Assembly: GCA_020847535.1 (NCBI GenBank)
Contig: JADLBU010000048.1
Coordinates: forward strand, 1-41,467
DNA length: 41,467 nt
Reading direction: 5' to 3'
Origin: Phycisphaerales bacterium
GTDB lineage: Bacteria; Planctomycetota; Phycisphaerae; Phycisphaerales; UBA1924
Below, piece after piece: positions 31,633 through 41,345 of this stretch (position 1 is the stretch's first letter; each line of letters opens with the position of its first letter). The notes under the pieces were generated by a model, which saw nothing but the letters and a program-made list of their open reading frames with translations, had not been told where the DNA came from and did not search any database. Position numbers and translations under genes: made by a program.

Positions 31633-31667
31633 GGCACTAGGCACTGGGCACTGGGCACTGGTGAAGG
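31615..31667 (+). repeat. GGCACTG 7-bp tandem repeat across the actD stop codon
   Basis: Units GGGCACT, GGGCACT, AAGGCACT, AGGCACT, GGGCACT, GGGCACT, GGTGAAG run from the end of actD to 9 bases before actE. There is no inverted partner. The TAA stop of actD is formed within the array. Confidence 0.8.
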
Positions 31668-31675
31668 CATAGACG

Positions 31676-32557
31676 ATGAGCATGAACACCAATACACGCG
31701 GGCGGATGACGGCGATCGCGGCGGCAGTGCTCGCCGGCGCTGCGGCGGTCGCGATCACGGGCTGCCGAGGCGGTCGCGAGGAGAAGCCGCCGCGCCAGTT
31801 CTTCCCCGACCTGGATGACCAGAAGAAGTGGAAGCCGCAGGAGCAGAACGAGTTCTTCGCCGATGGCCGGACGATGCGCAAGCCGGTCGCGCACACGGTG
31901 CCGTTCGCGCGGGTGAGCTTTGCCGCCAGCGAGCAGATGGCCGAGTCGGGCAAGCCCTGGGCGAGCCACTGGGCCGATGAGCGCACCGACCTGCTCAAGG
32001 CCGACGATGCGTTCTACACGGGCAAGGGTGGGGATGCGTTCCTGGCGAAGATCCCGGTCGCGGTGACGCGGCCGATGCTGGAGCTGGGCAAGAAGAAGTT
32101 CAACATCTACTGCTCGGTCTGTCACGGGTACCTCGGAGATGGGCAGGGGATGGTCGGGCGCAGCTGGTCGGCGCCGCTGCCCTCGTTCCACGATCCCAAG
32201 TACCTCCCCGGGGCGACCGAGGATGTCGTCGATGAGGCGACCAAGCAGTCTCGCAAGCAGATCGCCAAAACGGGGCTGGATGGGTACCTGTTCAACATCG
32301 CCCGTAACGGCCTGCCCGATGATGCCAAGCCGGGTGAGTACAGGATGCCCGCGTACGGACATGCCCTCTCGGAGCGCGATACCTGGGCGGTGATCGCGTA
32401 CATCCGGGCTCTCCAGGAGGCCCGCGGGGCAAGCCTGAGTGATCCGGGGATTCCCGAAGCCCAGCGCGAGGCGCTTGCAAAGAGCAAGCCCGCACCGGCC
32501 CCCGCGGCGACGCCTGCCGCCGGCGCATCGACACCGCCAGCCGGAGGTCAAAAGTGA
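31676..32557 (+). CDS. actE: ACIII subunit E, monoheme cytochrome c lipoprotein
   Basis: The 293-residue protein has a lipobox (AITGC, Cys30) after a hydrophobic leader, so it is likely a membrane-anchored lipoprotein on the outer face. One heme c site CSVCH lies at residues 146-150 and a Met ligand probably in GEYRMPAYGH. SVCHGYLGDGQGMVGRSW and IARNGLPDD are typical of the ActE cytochrome c domain, which passes electrons on to the oxidase. The C-terminus is Ala/Pro-rich. It overlaps actF by GTGA. Confidence 0.92.
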   Translation: MSMNTNTRGRMTAIAAAVLAGAAAVAITGCRGGREEKPPRQFFPDLDDQKKWKPQEQNEFFADGRTMRKPVAHTVPFARVSFAASEQMAESGKPWASHWADERTDLLKADDAFYTGKGGDAFLAKIPVAVTRPMLELGKKKFNIYCSVCHGYLGDGQGMVGRSWSAPLPSFHDPKYLPGATEDVVDEATKQSRKQIAKTGLDGYLFNIARNGLPDDAKPGEYRMPAYGHALSERDTWAVIAYIRALQEARGASLSDPGIPEAQREALAKSKPAPAPAATPAAGASTPPAGGQK

Positions 32558-33864
32558 GCAGCGCTTCCTCCCACATGCACGGATCGCTGGGCGCCTCAGC
32601 GCACGATCACGACCACCACGGCCCCGACCGGGCGCACCTGCTGCGTGAGGAGAACATCACGCTGGCGCCGGGCGCTGGCCGTGGTATCTCGACGGCGCTG
32701 CTGGGCGCGGGCGCCATCGGGATCGCAGCGGCGATCATCGGCGGGACGATGATGGGCCCGCACGGCAAGGCCCACGCGCTGGCGACCCTGCACGTCGGTG
32801 TGATGACATGCCTGGCGATGGCGCTGGGGTGCCTGTTCTACTCCCTGCTGTTCGCGCTGGTGCGTGCGGGCTGGCACGGGACGATCAAGCGTCAGTTCGA
32901 GAACGTGGCGATGCTGGTGCCCTTCATCGGTGTGGGGATCATCGGGATCCTGATCGCCGACCTCTTCCTCGGCCACCCGCTGTTCTCTTGGATGGGCGAG
33001 TACAAGGACGACTTCCTGCTGCGGGAGAAGGCTTCGTGGCTGAACCCGGGCTTCTTCTACGTGCGGATCATCGGCTACGTCTTGATCTGGACGTTCCTGG
33101 CGCGGCGGATGTCGCGCCTGAGCCAGGAGCAGGACCGCACCGGGGATCGCTGGCTGTCGGCACAGGCGGGCGGCACGGGCGCGTGGGGGATGCTGATCTT
33201 CGCGTTGTCCCTGGCCTTCGGATCCTTTGACCTGCTGATGTCCACGGACTTCCGGTTCTTCAGCACGATGTGGGGCGTCTACTACTTCGCCGGCGCGGCG
33301 TACTCGGGGATCGCCCTGACGATCCTGATCACGGCGACCCTGAAGCGCAAGGGCAAGCTCGATGGTCTGGTGACGGCCGAGCACTACCACGACATGGGCA
33401 AGTTCCTGCTGACGTTCACGGTCTTCTGGGCGTACATCGCCTTCAGCCAGTACTTCCTGATCTGGTACAGCAACATGCCCGAGGAGACATCCTTCTACGT
33501 GGCCCGCAAGCTGCCGCCGTGGGACAAGGTCTTCTTCTTCCTGGCGTTCGGGCACTTCCTTGTGCCGTTCATCATCCTGCTGTTCCGTCCCATCAAGAAG
33601 AACCTGAACACGATCTCGCTGATGGCGATCTGGGCGATCCTGGTCGAGGTCGTGGACATGTTCTGGATTGTGCGTCCCATGGTGTACGCCGGGGATGCCC
33701 ACGACACGATGGGCATGTCGGGGCTGTGGATCGACTTTGTGGGGATCGCGGGGGTGCTCGCGGTGTTCGCAGCGCTCGTGGTGCGGAAGGTGTGCTCGGG
33801 CAGGCTGGTCGCGATCAACGACCCCTACATGCACGAGGCCTTGGAGCACAAGAATTACGTGTGA
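32554..33864 (+). CDS. actF: ACIII subunit F, membrane subunit paralogous to ActC
   Basis: The 436-residue membrane protein has about ten helices. Typical parts are LHVGVMTCLAMALGCLFYSL, FENVAMLVPFIGVGIIGIL, the WGVYYFAGAAYSGIALTILI segment and YHDMGKFLLTFTVFWAYIAF followed by SQYFLIWYSNMPEE. These are ActF hallmarks. It pairs with ActC in the membrane arm of ACIII. The start codon is GTG with GGAGGT 5 bases ahead, inside the end of actE, giving coupled translation. A His-rich N-terminus (HDHDHHGPDRAH) may bind metal. Confidence 0.92.
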   Translation: MSSASSHMHGSLGASAHDHDHHGPDRAHLLREENITLAPGAGRGISTALLGAGAIGIAAAIIGGTMMGPHGKAHALATLHVGVMTCLAMALGCLFYSLLFALVRAGWHGTIKRQFENVAMLVPFIGVGIIGILIADLFLGHPLFSWMGEYKDDFLLREKASWLNPGFFYVRIIGYVLIWTFLARRMSRLSQEQDRTGDRWLSAQAGGTGAWGMLIFALSLAFGSFDLLMSTDFRFFSTMWGVYYFAGAAYSGIALTILITATLKRKGKLDGLVTAEHYHDMGKFLLTFTVFWAYIAFSQYFLIWYSNMPEETSFYVARKLPPWDKVFFFLAFGHFLVPFIILLFRPIKKNLNTISLMAIWAILVEVVDMFWIVRPMVYAGDAHDTMGMSGLWIDFVGIAGVLAVFAALVVRKVCSGRLVAINDPYMHEALEHKNYV

Positions 33865-33986
33865 TTTCATCCGGAATGAGCGGATGGTGTGAGCATTGAT
33901 TCGCGGTCGATTCGTCCGGTGAGACAGCAAAGAATCTGGTGCGGCAGGATTCGAAGGGAATCCGGCGCCACGGAAGGGCTTGAACG

Positions 33987-34418
33987 ATGGCTGGCCATCA
34001 CGTACCCCACGAACTCCCCGTCGAGCACGAAGCGGCCGATGCGTGGCACCACCACGATCTGAGCGCGGAGGGGATGCCGCAGTCCGAACACACGGCGGTC
34101 GCCAACCCGCTGGTGCTGTTCATCGTCTTCGTGGTGATGGGTGTGGTGACGTTCCTGACGGTGTCGGCGGTGGAGGTGTACTACTACCGCTCGATTACGA
34201 ACGTAAACGGGCTCTTGAGCCAGCAGGACCGGGAGGCGACCTTGCGTCTGGCCTCCGAGGCGCAGGCGTACAGCCAGGAGTCTGAGCGCCGGCTGGCGAA
34301 CTACGAGTGGGTCAACGGAGAGACCAACACGGTTTCCATTCCGATGGAAACGGCGTTCGAGCGGGTGATGCAGAAGTATCCCGGCGGCGACCAGGCGGCC
34401 GTCGAGCAGGGCAAGTAA
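33987..34418 (+). CDS. Small single-helix membrane protein in the act-cox operon
   Basis: The 143-residue product has a His/Glu-rich N-terminus (HHVPHELPVEHEAADAWHHH), one membrane helix (PLVLFIVFVVMGVVTFLTVS) and a helical periplasmic tail ending MQKYPGGDQAAVEQGK. It lies exactly between actF and the SCO gene, a place where some ACIII operons carry a small membrane gene. I cannot assign it to a named family; ActG-like accessory subunit is a guess from position. GGAAGG lies 11 bases before the start. It does not overlap actF; a GGATTC/GAATCC inverted repeat lies in the gap. Confidence 0.75.
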   Translation: MAGHHVPHELPVEHEAADAWHHHDLSAEGMPQSEHTAVANPLVLFIVFVVMGVVTFLTVSAVEVYYYRSITNVNGLLSQQDREATLRLASEAQAYSQESERRLANYEWVNGETNTVSIPMETAFERVMQKYPGGDQAAVEQGK

Positions 34419-34438
34419 GAGGTTTACAGGCAAGCGAC

Positions 34439-35449
34439 GTGAATGTGTTCTTGAACCAACTCCGCGGTGCCCTTCGCATGGGCGTGCTGGCCGTGTTTGC
34501 GGCCGGTGCGTGCGTGTGCTCCTTTGCCCATGCACAGCCGGCGCCGATTGAGGCCAGCTCCGCGCAGCCGGCGGGCCCATCGGCGGGCCAATCTCCCGAG
34601 CTTGTTCTGCCCAAGGCGGTGCAGAGCCTTGAGGTCAAGGAGCACCTTGGAGCGGTGCTGCCGCTGGAGCTTGAGTTCCAGAACGCCGAGGGCAAGAAGG
34701 TATCGCTGGGGGATTACTTCCCCGCGGGGACCGGCAAGGTCAAGGCGGGGGAACTTCCCAAGCCTGCGATCATCCTGATCGCGTACTACCAGTGCCAGAT
34801 CGTCTGTTCGGTGGTGAAGGACAAGTTCGTCGAGTGCATGGATCAGATGGACATGACGGCGGGCAAGGACTTCAACTTCCTGGTGTTCAGCTTCGATCCG
34901 CGCGACAACGTGCCCTCGGCGAACGGGGCCAAGAACCACTCGCTGGCGGGGTACAAGCGATCGGGCAAGCCGGAAGTCGATGCGGGCTTCGGGTTCCATG
35001 CCGGCGAGGTCGAGGGGACGCGGCAGCTCGCCAACGCGCTGGGGTTCCCGTACCGCAAGGTCGAGAACGGGGAGTTCGCGCATCCGGTGGCGCTGTTCGT
35101 CGTGTCTCCCCAAGGGAAGATCTGCCGGTACATCTACGGGTACAAGTACGACCCGATCCAGGTGAAGCTGGCGCTGCTGGATGCGACGGAGGGGAAGCTC
35201 GCCAAGAGCCTGGGCGACTACTTCATGAACTACTGCTACATGTACGATTCGGCGACCGGGAAGTACACGATCCAGGCGATGCAGGTGATGAAGATCGGCG
35301 GGGTGCTGGTGCTGATCGGCGTCGGGGTGCTGGTGGGTGGTCTGCGGTTGTCTGAGTATTTCAAGATGCGTTCCCGGCAGCGGCCGGGGGCGGGGCTCGC
35401 CATGCCGGCGAACCGCCTGGATCAGTCTGTCACGAGGCCTGTGGCATGA
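34439..35449 (+). CDS. SCO1/SenC-type copper chaperone
   Basis: The 336-residue thioredoxin-fold protein delivers copper to the CuA site of cytochrome oxidase. Seen are a signal peptide ending CSFAHA, the copper/redox motif CQIVC (Cys119, Cys123) after IILIAYYQ, FSFDPRDNVPSANGAKNHSL and the distal ligand His215 in EFAHPVALFVV. The C-terminal membrane helix (IGGVLVLIGVGVLVGGLRL) is at the end rather than the N-terminus, which is less usual. Start GTG with AGAGG ahead; an ATG 13 codons later is possible. Its stop overlaps coxB by ATGA, which fits a role in loading CoxB. Confidence 0.9.
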   Translation: MNVFLNQLRGALRMGVLAVFAAGACVCSFAHAQPAPIEASSAQPAGPSAGQSPELVLPKAVQSLEVKEHLGAVLPLELEFQNAEGKKVSLGDYFPAGTGKVKAGELPKPAIILIAYYQCQIVCSVVKDKFVECMDQMDMTAGKDFNFLVFSFDPRDNVPSANGAKNHSLAGYKRSGKPEVDAGFGFHAGEVEGTRQLANALGFPYRKVENGEFAHPVALFVVSPQGKICRYIYGYKYDPIQVKLALLDATEGKLAKSLGDYFMNYCYMYDSATGKYTIQAMQVMKIGGVLVLIGVGVLVGGLRLSEYFKMRSRQRPGAGLAMPANRLDQSVTRPVA

Positions 35450-36522
35450 GCAATCACGTTCTGCAATCCGCGACCCTCGCCGATTCGGCGCACGAGTTCA
35501 TGTTCAAGCGCGAGGGGCTTGGCGGGAAGTCGTACTTCACGGGAGTCACCGACTCCGACGACATCTACATGTGGATCTTCTGGCTCTCCACGGTGATCTT
35601 CATCATGCTGATGGGCGTGATGCTCTATTGGACGTTCAAGTATCGGCGCGTGCCGGGGACGATCGCGGCGGCCAGTTCGTCGCACAACATGCTGCTCGAG
35701 CTGGCGTGGAGCATCATCCCGATGGGGTTCTTCGCGTACATGTTCTTCGAGGGGTTCCACGGCTACATCGGCCGCCTGGCAGCGCCTCCGGACTCGATCG
35801 AGCTGCGTCTGACGGGCCGCAAGTGGAACTGGTCGGCCGTCTACCCCAACGGGGCCGAGACGCCCGAGCAGATAGTGGTGGGGGCGGTAAAGGTCCCGGT
35901 GTTCTACGTGCCCGAGGACCGGCCTGTGAAGCTGCTGATGATCAGCCAGGATGTGCTGCACGCCTTCTGGATTCCCGACTTCCGGACCAAGATGGATGTG
36001 CAGCCCAATCGCTACACCAGCTACTGGTTCAAGGCGGCCAGGCTGGATGACGGGCCGACCAAGTCACTGCCCGACGGCACGCGGTACAGGGACCATTTCG
36101 CGTTCTGCGCTGAGTACTGCGGGGATATGCACTCGGAGATGGCGGCGATCATCCGCGTGGTGCCCGATGCGTACTACGGGCAGGTGATCAGCACGTGGAA
36201 TGACGCGGTGGAGCCCGTGGAGCTGGGTCGGCGCAAGTGGGCGTCGATGTGCAGCTCGTGCCACTCGTCGGATGGAACCAAGAACACGGGTCCGACGTGG
36301 AAGGGGTTGTTCGGTCACGCGGTCGATTTCACCGACGGGACGAGCTACACCGCCGAGCAGATGGGCAACGACGAGTTCTTCGCCAACTACATCCGCGAAT
36401 CGATCCTCGAGCCGCAAAAGAAGATCGTCGCGGGGTTCGGGCCCAACATGAACTCCTTCCGGGGGCAGATCACCGAGCCGCAGATCGCCGGCATCACGGC
36501 CTACATCAAGAGCCTGAAGTGA
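35446..36522 (+). CDS. coxB: Cytochrome c oxidase subunit II with fused cytochrome c (caa3 type)
   Basis: The 358-residue subunit has two N-terminal membrane helices, then the CuA cupredoxin domain. VLHAFWIPDFRTKMDVQPNR holds the first His and FCAEYCGDMHSEM gives Cys221, Cys225, His229 and Met232. The C-terminal cytochrome c domain has CSSCH at residues 269-273, then GPTWKGLFGHAVDF and a late Met (GPNMNSFRG). A heme c on subunit II makes this a caa3-type oxidase that can accept electrons from ActE. Translation is coupled to the SCO gene. Confidence 0.95.
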   Translation: MSNHVLQSATLADSAHEFMFKREGLGGKSYFTGVTDSDDIYMWIFWLSTVIFIMLMGVMLYWTFKYRRVPGTIAAASSSHNMLLELAWSIIPMGFFAYMFFEGFHGYIGRLAAPPDSIELRLTGRKWNWSAVYPNGAETPEQIVVGAVKVPVFYVPEDRPVKLLMISQDVLHAFWIPDFRTKMDVQPNRYTSYWFKAARLDDGPTKSLPDGTRYRDHFAFCAEYCGDMHSEMAAIIRVVPDAYYGQVISTWNDAVEPVELGRRKWASMCSSCHSSDGTKNTGPTWKGLFGHAVDFTDGTSYTAEQMGNDEFFANYIRESILEPQKKIVAGFGPNMNSFRGQITEPQIAGITAYIKSLK

Positions 36523-36541
36523 CCTGGTAGATATGGAAGAA

Positions 36542-36570
36542 GCCCGGGCGGCCCGCACGCCGCCCTGGGC
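36542..36570 (+). other. Stable GC hairpin between coxB and coxA
   Basis: GCCCGGGCGGC at 36542-36552 pairs with GCCGCCCTGGGC at 36559-36570, with one bulge and one G-U pair. There is no T-run. It lies 65 bases before coxA and could act as an mRNA-stability or processing element that sets the CoxA:CoxB ratio. Confidence 0.4.
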
Positions 36571-36635
36571 CGTGAATGAAGAGAACCCGGGCGGTGTGCA
36601 CGCCCGACAGACATGGACGGGACTGGAGCCGGACG

Positions 36636-38510
<1,875 letters not shown>

Positions 38511-38515
38511 GAAGC

Positions 38516-38549
38516 AGAAGGCACTGGGCATCAGGTACTAGGGCACTAG
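38516..38549 (+). repeat. Degenerate GGCACTG tandem repeat between coxA and coxC
   Basis: AAGGCACTGGGCATCAGGTA then CTAGGGCACTAG starts 5 bases after the coxA stop and ends 13 bases before coxC. It is a single arm of the same class as at 25629 and 39370. Confidence 0.7.
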
Positions 38550-38562
38550 AGGACGGTTGCTG

Positions 38563-39369
38563 ATGACGACGATTCCCCATGACTCGCACAGCCCTCACGG
38601 GCATCCGTCCCCGGCCCCCGAGCGGCCCAAGACGATGCTGTGGCAGGTCTACAAGGCCGCCCACCATTTCCGCAACAAGGAGGAGGAGTTCGACGGCGTC
38701 AAGCTGGGGATGTGGCTCTTCCTGGCGACCGAGGTGCTGCTCTTCTCCGGCCTCTTCTGCGCGTACACGATCTTCCGGATCATGTACCCGCAGGCGTTCG
38801 CGAACGGCTCGCAGTACCTGGACTGGCGCTGGGGCGGGCTGAACACGATCGTGCTGCTGATCTCCAGTTACACGATGGCGTCGGGGATCCGCTGGGTGCA
38901 GTTGCAGGAGTACGGCAAGGCCAAGTTCAACCTGCTGTTCACGATGTTCTGCGGGCTGGTGTTCCTCATCATCAAGTTCACGTTCGAGTACACGCCCAAG
39001 TGGTCGGGGTACTTCTTCTTTCTGGATCCGGCCCTCAAGCACCACCATGACTCGGGCAAGACCGCCCTGGGCGGTCTCTTCCACTTCGTCGAGGGCTACG
39101 GCGGCAAGCGGCCCGGGGAGCTGTTCAGCTACCCGTTCTCGACCGACCCCTACGAGCACCTGTGGTGGAGCGTCTACTACTCGGCGACCGGCATCCACGC
39201 CAGCCACGTCATCATCGGCATGGGCTTCATCTGGTGGGTGTATCGCCGGGTGTGCAAGGGCGTCTACGGGCCGACGCACTACACGGGCGTTGAGATGTCG
39301 GGGCTGTACTGGCATCTGGTCGACCTGATCTGGATCTTCCTGTTCCCGCTGCTGTATTTGATCCATTGA
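38563..39369 (+). CDS. coxC: Cytochrome c oxidase subunit III
   Basis: The 268-residue membrane protein starts MTTIPHDSHSPHGHP. Helices include VKLGMWLFLATEVLLFSGLF, GLNTIVLLISSYTMASGIRW, TMFCGLVFLIIKFTFEYTPK and, later, SVYYSATGIHASHVIIGMGF, then MSGLYWHLVDLIWIFLFPLL. WLFLATEV and the GxHxxHV and WHxVDxxW motifs identify it. A soluble insertion of about 50 residues (DPALKHHHDSGKTALGGLF...) sits between middle helices. ATG 38563 with GAGGA upstream is chosen; earlier TTG/CTG codons are in frame but unlikely. It stabilises subunit I. Confidence 0.94.
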   Translation: MTTIPHDSHSPHGHPSPAPERPKTMLWQVYKAAHHFRNKEEEFDGVKLGMWLFLATEVLLFSGLFCAYTIFRIMYPQAFANGSQYLDWRWGGLNTIVLLISSYTMASGIRWVQLQEYGKAKFNLLFTMFCGLVFLIIKFTFEYTPKWSGYFFFLDPALKHHHDSGKTALGGLFHFVEGYGGKRPGELFSYPFSTDPYEHLWWSVYYSATGIHASHVIIGMGFIWWVYRRVCKGVYGPTHYTGVEMSGLYWHLVDLIWIFLFPLLYLIH

Positions 39370-39417
39370 GAAGGCACTGGGGACTGGGCACTACGACTTG
39401 GGACTGGGGCACTGGTG
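39370..39417 (+). repeat. GGCACTG-class tandem repeat between coxC and coxD
   Basis: Units AAGGCACTGGGGACTGGGCA, then CTACGACTTGGGACTGGGGC and ACTGGTG begin directly after the coxC stop and end 15 bases before coxD. It is a single arm. Confidence 0.75.
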
Positions 39418-39432
39418 TTTGAGAGGCGGTTG

Positions 39433-40203
39433 ATGAGCGCGACGAATCATCACGGTGGGACCGGCAAGCCCGAGGCCAAGAGCTTCGACGAGGCCGATCC
39501 GCACGGTTTCGGCAAGGGCCACGAGCACGGCCACATCATCATGTCGCTGTTCACGCTGCGGGCGGTGCTTGCCGTGCTGCTGATCTTCACGGTGATGACG
39601 GTCGCCGCCGCGCAGTTCGAGCTCTGGGCCCAGAGCTATTTCGACATCGTGCTCCCCAAGTGGGTCAACATCGCTGTGGCGCTCTCGATCGCGACCGTCA
39701 AGAGCGCGCTGGTGCTCCTGTACTTCATGCAGCTCCGCTACGACAACCCGATCAACACGATCGTCTTCCTGTTCACGCTCTTTGCGTTCGCGCTGTTCCT
39801 GGGCTTCACCACGCTTGACCTGGCCAACCGCGGCACGATCTACAAGTACAAGTCCGAGGAGGCGATCAAGGGCGGCCTGGGTCTTACCCGACACACCGGG
39901 GAGCGCGACGAGGTCACGGGCGAGCGGCAGACCGAGATGGTGGTGGGGTCGATCGTCGCCCACGCCCGCAAGAAGTACCTGGATGAACTGGCGACCCGGC
40001 TGGGGGACATGGAACTGGCCAAGGAGGAGTTCGCCCGCCAGGAGGCCGAGGCCCACAGCCACGGACATCACGGCCCGCGCGTGGTGACCACCAGCGATCA
40101 CAACCACAGCCGGCCAAGAACCGGTCTGACGACGGACCTGTACGATGCCGCTCCCGCTTCGCATGACGCCCACGGGGGACATGGCGGTGGGGCGGCACGC
40201 TGA
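39433..40203 (+). CDS. Cytochrome c oxidase subunit IV family protein with long His-rich tail
   Basis: The 256-residue protein has three membrane helices in its first 130 residues (LFTLRAVLAVLLIFTVMTVA; KWVNIAVALSIATVKSALVL, LYFMQLRYDNP; TIVFLFTLFAFALFLGFTTL). VKxxLVxxYFMQL is the signature of the bacterial COX4-like subunit, usually only 95-130 residues. Here a hydrophilic tail of about 125 residues follows, ending in HSHGHHGPRVV, HNHSRPRTG and SHDAHGGHGGG. The tail may bind metal or dock partners. The ATG at 39433 with GAGAGG upstream is preferred to an earlier GTG that lies in the repeat. Confidence 0.85.
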   Translation: MSATNHHGGTGKPEAKSFDEADPHGFGKGHEHGHIIMSLFTLRAVLAVLLIFTVMTVAAAQFELWAQSYFDIVLPKWVNIAVALSIATVKSALVLLYFMQLRYDNPINTIVFLFTLFAFALFLGFTTLDLANRGTIYKYKSEEAIKGGLGLTRHTGERDEVTGERQTEMVVGSIVAHARKKYLDELATRLGDMELAKEEFARQEAEAHSHGHHGPRVVTTSDHNHSRPRTGLTTDLYDAAPASHDAHGGHGGGAAR

Positions 40204-40263
40204 ACCCAAGCCCGGCGGCCACTGAGCCGGATGAAGCCCGCCGAGGCGGGCGAGATTGCCACG

Positions 40264-41016
40264 ATGCCCAAAGGAAGACCCATCGCCTGGATGATCACCG
40301 CCCTGGCCTGCGGGGCGATGGTGATCTGCGGCTTTGCGATGGCCTCCCGGATCGCCGAATTTCATCGCGCCAACCCGCGCGAGGTCTACGCGTTCCAGAA
40401 GGTCAGTTACAAGGAATTCGAGTTCGCCGGCAGGTCCGTCACGTTCACCGATGAGGACCAGGATGGAATCTGGTACCTGGGAGTGAAGTATGGGGAGGAT
40501 GCCCTGCGGCTGCGCGTAACGATCCCGCGTGACCGGCGGCTGCCGGGGCTGGAGCCGCACGGGGAGTGGATGAGGGCGCTCTTGTTCTCTTCGGCGACCG
40601 GCAAGACCATCAGCCAGGTGCAGGCCGATCTTTCCGCCGGCAAGGCGACACCGCGGATGGTGATCGTGACACGTACACCGCGACCCGGTGAGCCCGAGGC
40701 GTACGCCGGACGCATGAACTCCAAGGCGTGGGTCTTTGATTTCTACGAGCTCAAGCCCGAGGGCGGGTTCAACCACCAGCGGCTCAAGTTCCCGACCACC
40801 AAGCAGCACCAGCCCGACAAGGAAGGTGAGCTGCACGAGAACACCTGGCAATACCAGGCAGCGCTGTCGGTCATTCCGAAGGGGATCAGCCCTAGGCCCA
40901 AGTTCACCAACGACGGGTTGAAGGCGGCTGGGTGGACGCTGCCGGCGACATCGCTGTCGATGCTGATGATGCTGGCAGGCCTTGCAATCAGTGCCCGTGT
41001 GGACAAGAGATCGTGA
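40264..41016 (+). CDS. Membrane-anchored protein of unknown function at the end of the act-cox operon
   Basis: The 250-residue product has an N-terminal signal anchor (PIAWMITALACGAMVICGFA) and a second hydrophobic helix near the C-terminus (ATSLSMLMMLAGLAISARVD). A roughly 180-residue domain lies between (YKEFEFAGRSVTFTDEDQDG, KYGEDALRLRVTIPRD). No known family is recognised. Position suggests a role in oxidase assembly. An in-frame ATG at 40231 would add 11 residues; that segment contains GCCCGCC GA GGCGGGC, which could form a hairpin, so I prefer 40264. Spacing to coxD is 60 bases. Confidence 0.65.
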   Translation: MPKGRPIAWMITALACGAMVICGFAMASRIAEFHRANPREVYAFQKVSYKEFEFAGRSVTFTDEDQDGIWYLGVKYGEDALRLRVTIPRDRRLPGLEPHGEWMRALLFSSATGKTISQVQADLSAGKATPRMVIVTRTPRPGEPEAYAGRMNSKAWVFDFYELKPEGGFNHQRLKFPTTKQHQPDKEGELHENTWQYQAALSVIPKGISPRPKFTNDGLKAAGWTLPATSLSMLMMLAGLAISARVDKRS

Positions 41017-41021
41017 TTCGG

Positions 41022-41046
41022 GACGGTGAGGCTGCTGGACACCGTC
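41022..41046 (+). terminator. Weak hairpin after the last operon gene
   Basis: GACGGTG at 41022-41028 pairs with CACCGTC at 41040-41046 around an 11-base loop, 6 bases after the stop codon. No T-run follows, so termination would be weak or Rho-dependent. Confidence 0.35.
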
Positions 41047-41059
41047 GTGAATTGAAGTC

Positions 41060-41088
41060 TTGACGTACCCACCCCCCCGAGGTAGCAT
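41060..41088 (+). promoter_or_regulatory. Sigma-70-type promoter of the prepilin gene
   Basis: TTGACG at 41060-41065 and TAGCAT at 41083-41088 are separated by exactly 17 bases. They match five of six and four of six consensus bases. The start would be near 41095, about 25 bases before the ATG at 41120, which has GGGGGA just ahead. This is the best -35/-10 pair in the window. Confidence 0.7.
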
Positions 41089-41119
41089 CATGTATTGACG
41101 AGTGCGCAAGGGGGAATCC

Positions 41120-41344
41120 ATGGGGCCTTGGCACGAAAGCCGCACTGCGCGAGAAAGCGGATGTAAAGCCGATCGATGCGGGTTTACGCTCGTTGAGATG
41201 CTGCTCTCGCTCGGGATTATCGCGATTCTGATTGGCGTGCTGTTGCCCGTTCTTGGCAAGATCCGGGAACGAGCAAAGGCCTCGCAGATGCTCGTAACCA
41301 TACGAACGAATGCGATGCTTACTGAGCGCTGCATAAATCTGTGA
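41120..41344 (+). CDS. Short type IV prepilin-like protein, probably truncated
   Basis: The 74-residue product has a 21-residue basic/hydrophilic leader ending in Gly21, then FTLVEMLLSLGIIAILIGVL with Phe22 as the new N-terminus and Glu26 as the conserved Glu5 of type IV pilins and type II pseudopilins. LLPVLGKIRERAKASQM continues the pilin helix. Mature pseudopilins normally have 100-250 residues; here the frame stops soon after the helix (TERCINL). The gene is either a very small pilin or cut at its 3' end. The neighbouring minus-strand frame ends 1 base beyond. A clear promoter and ribosome site suggest it was functional. Confidence 0.7.
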   Translation: MGPWHESRTARESGCKADRCGFTLVEMLLSLGIIAILIGVLLPVLGKIRERAKASQMLVTIRTNAMLTERCINL

Positions 41345-41345
41345 C

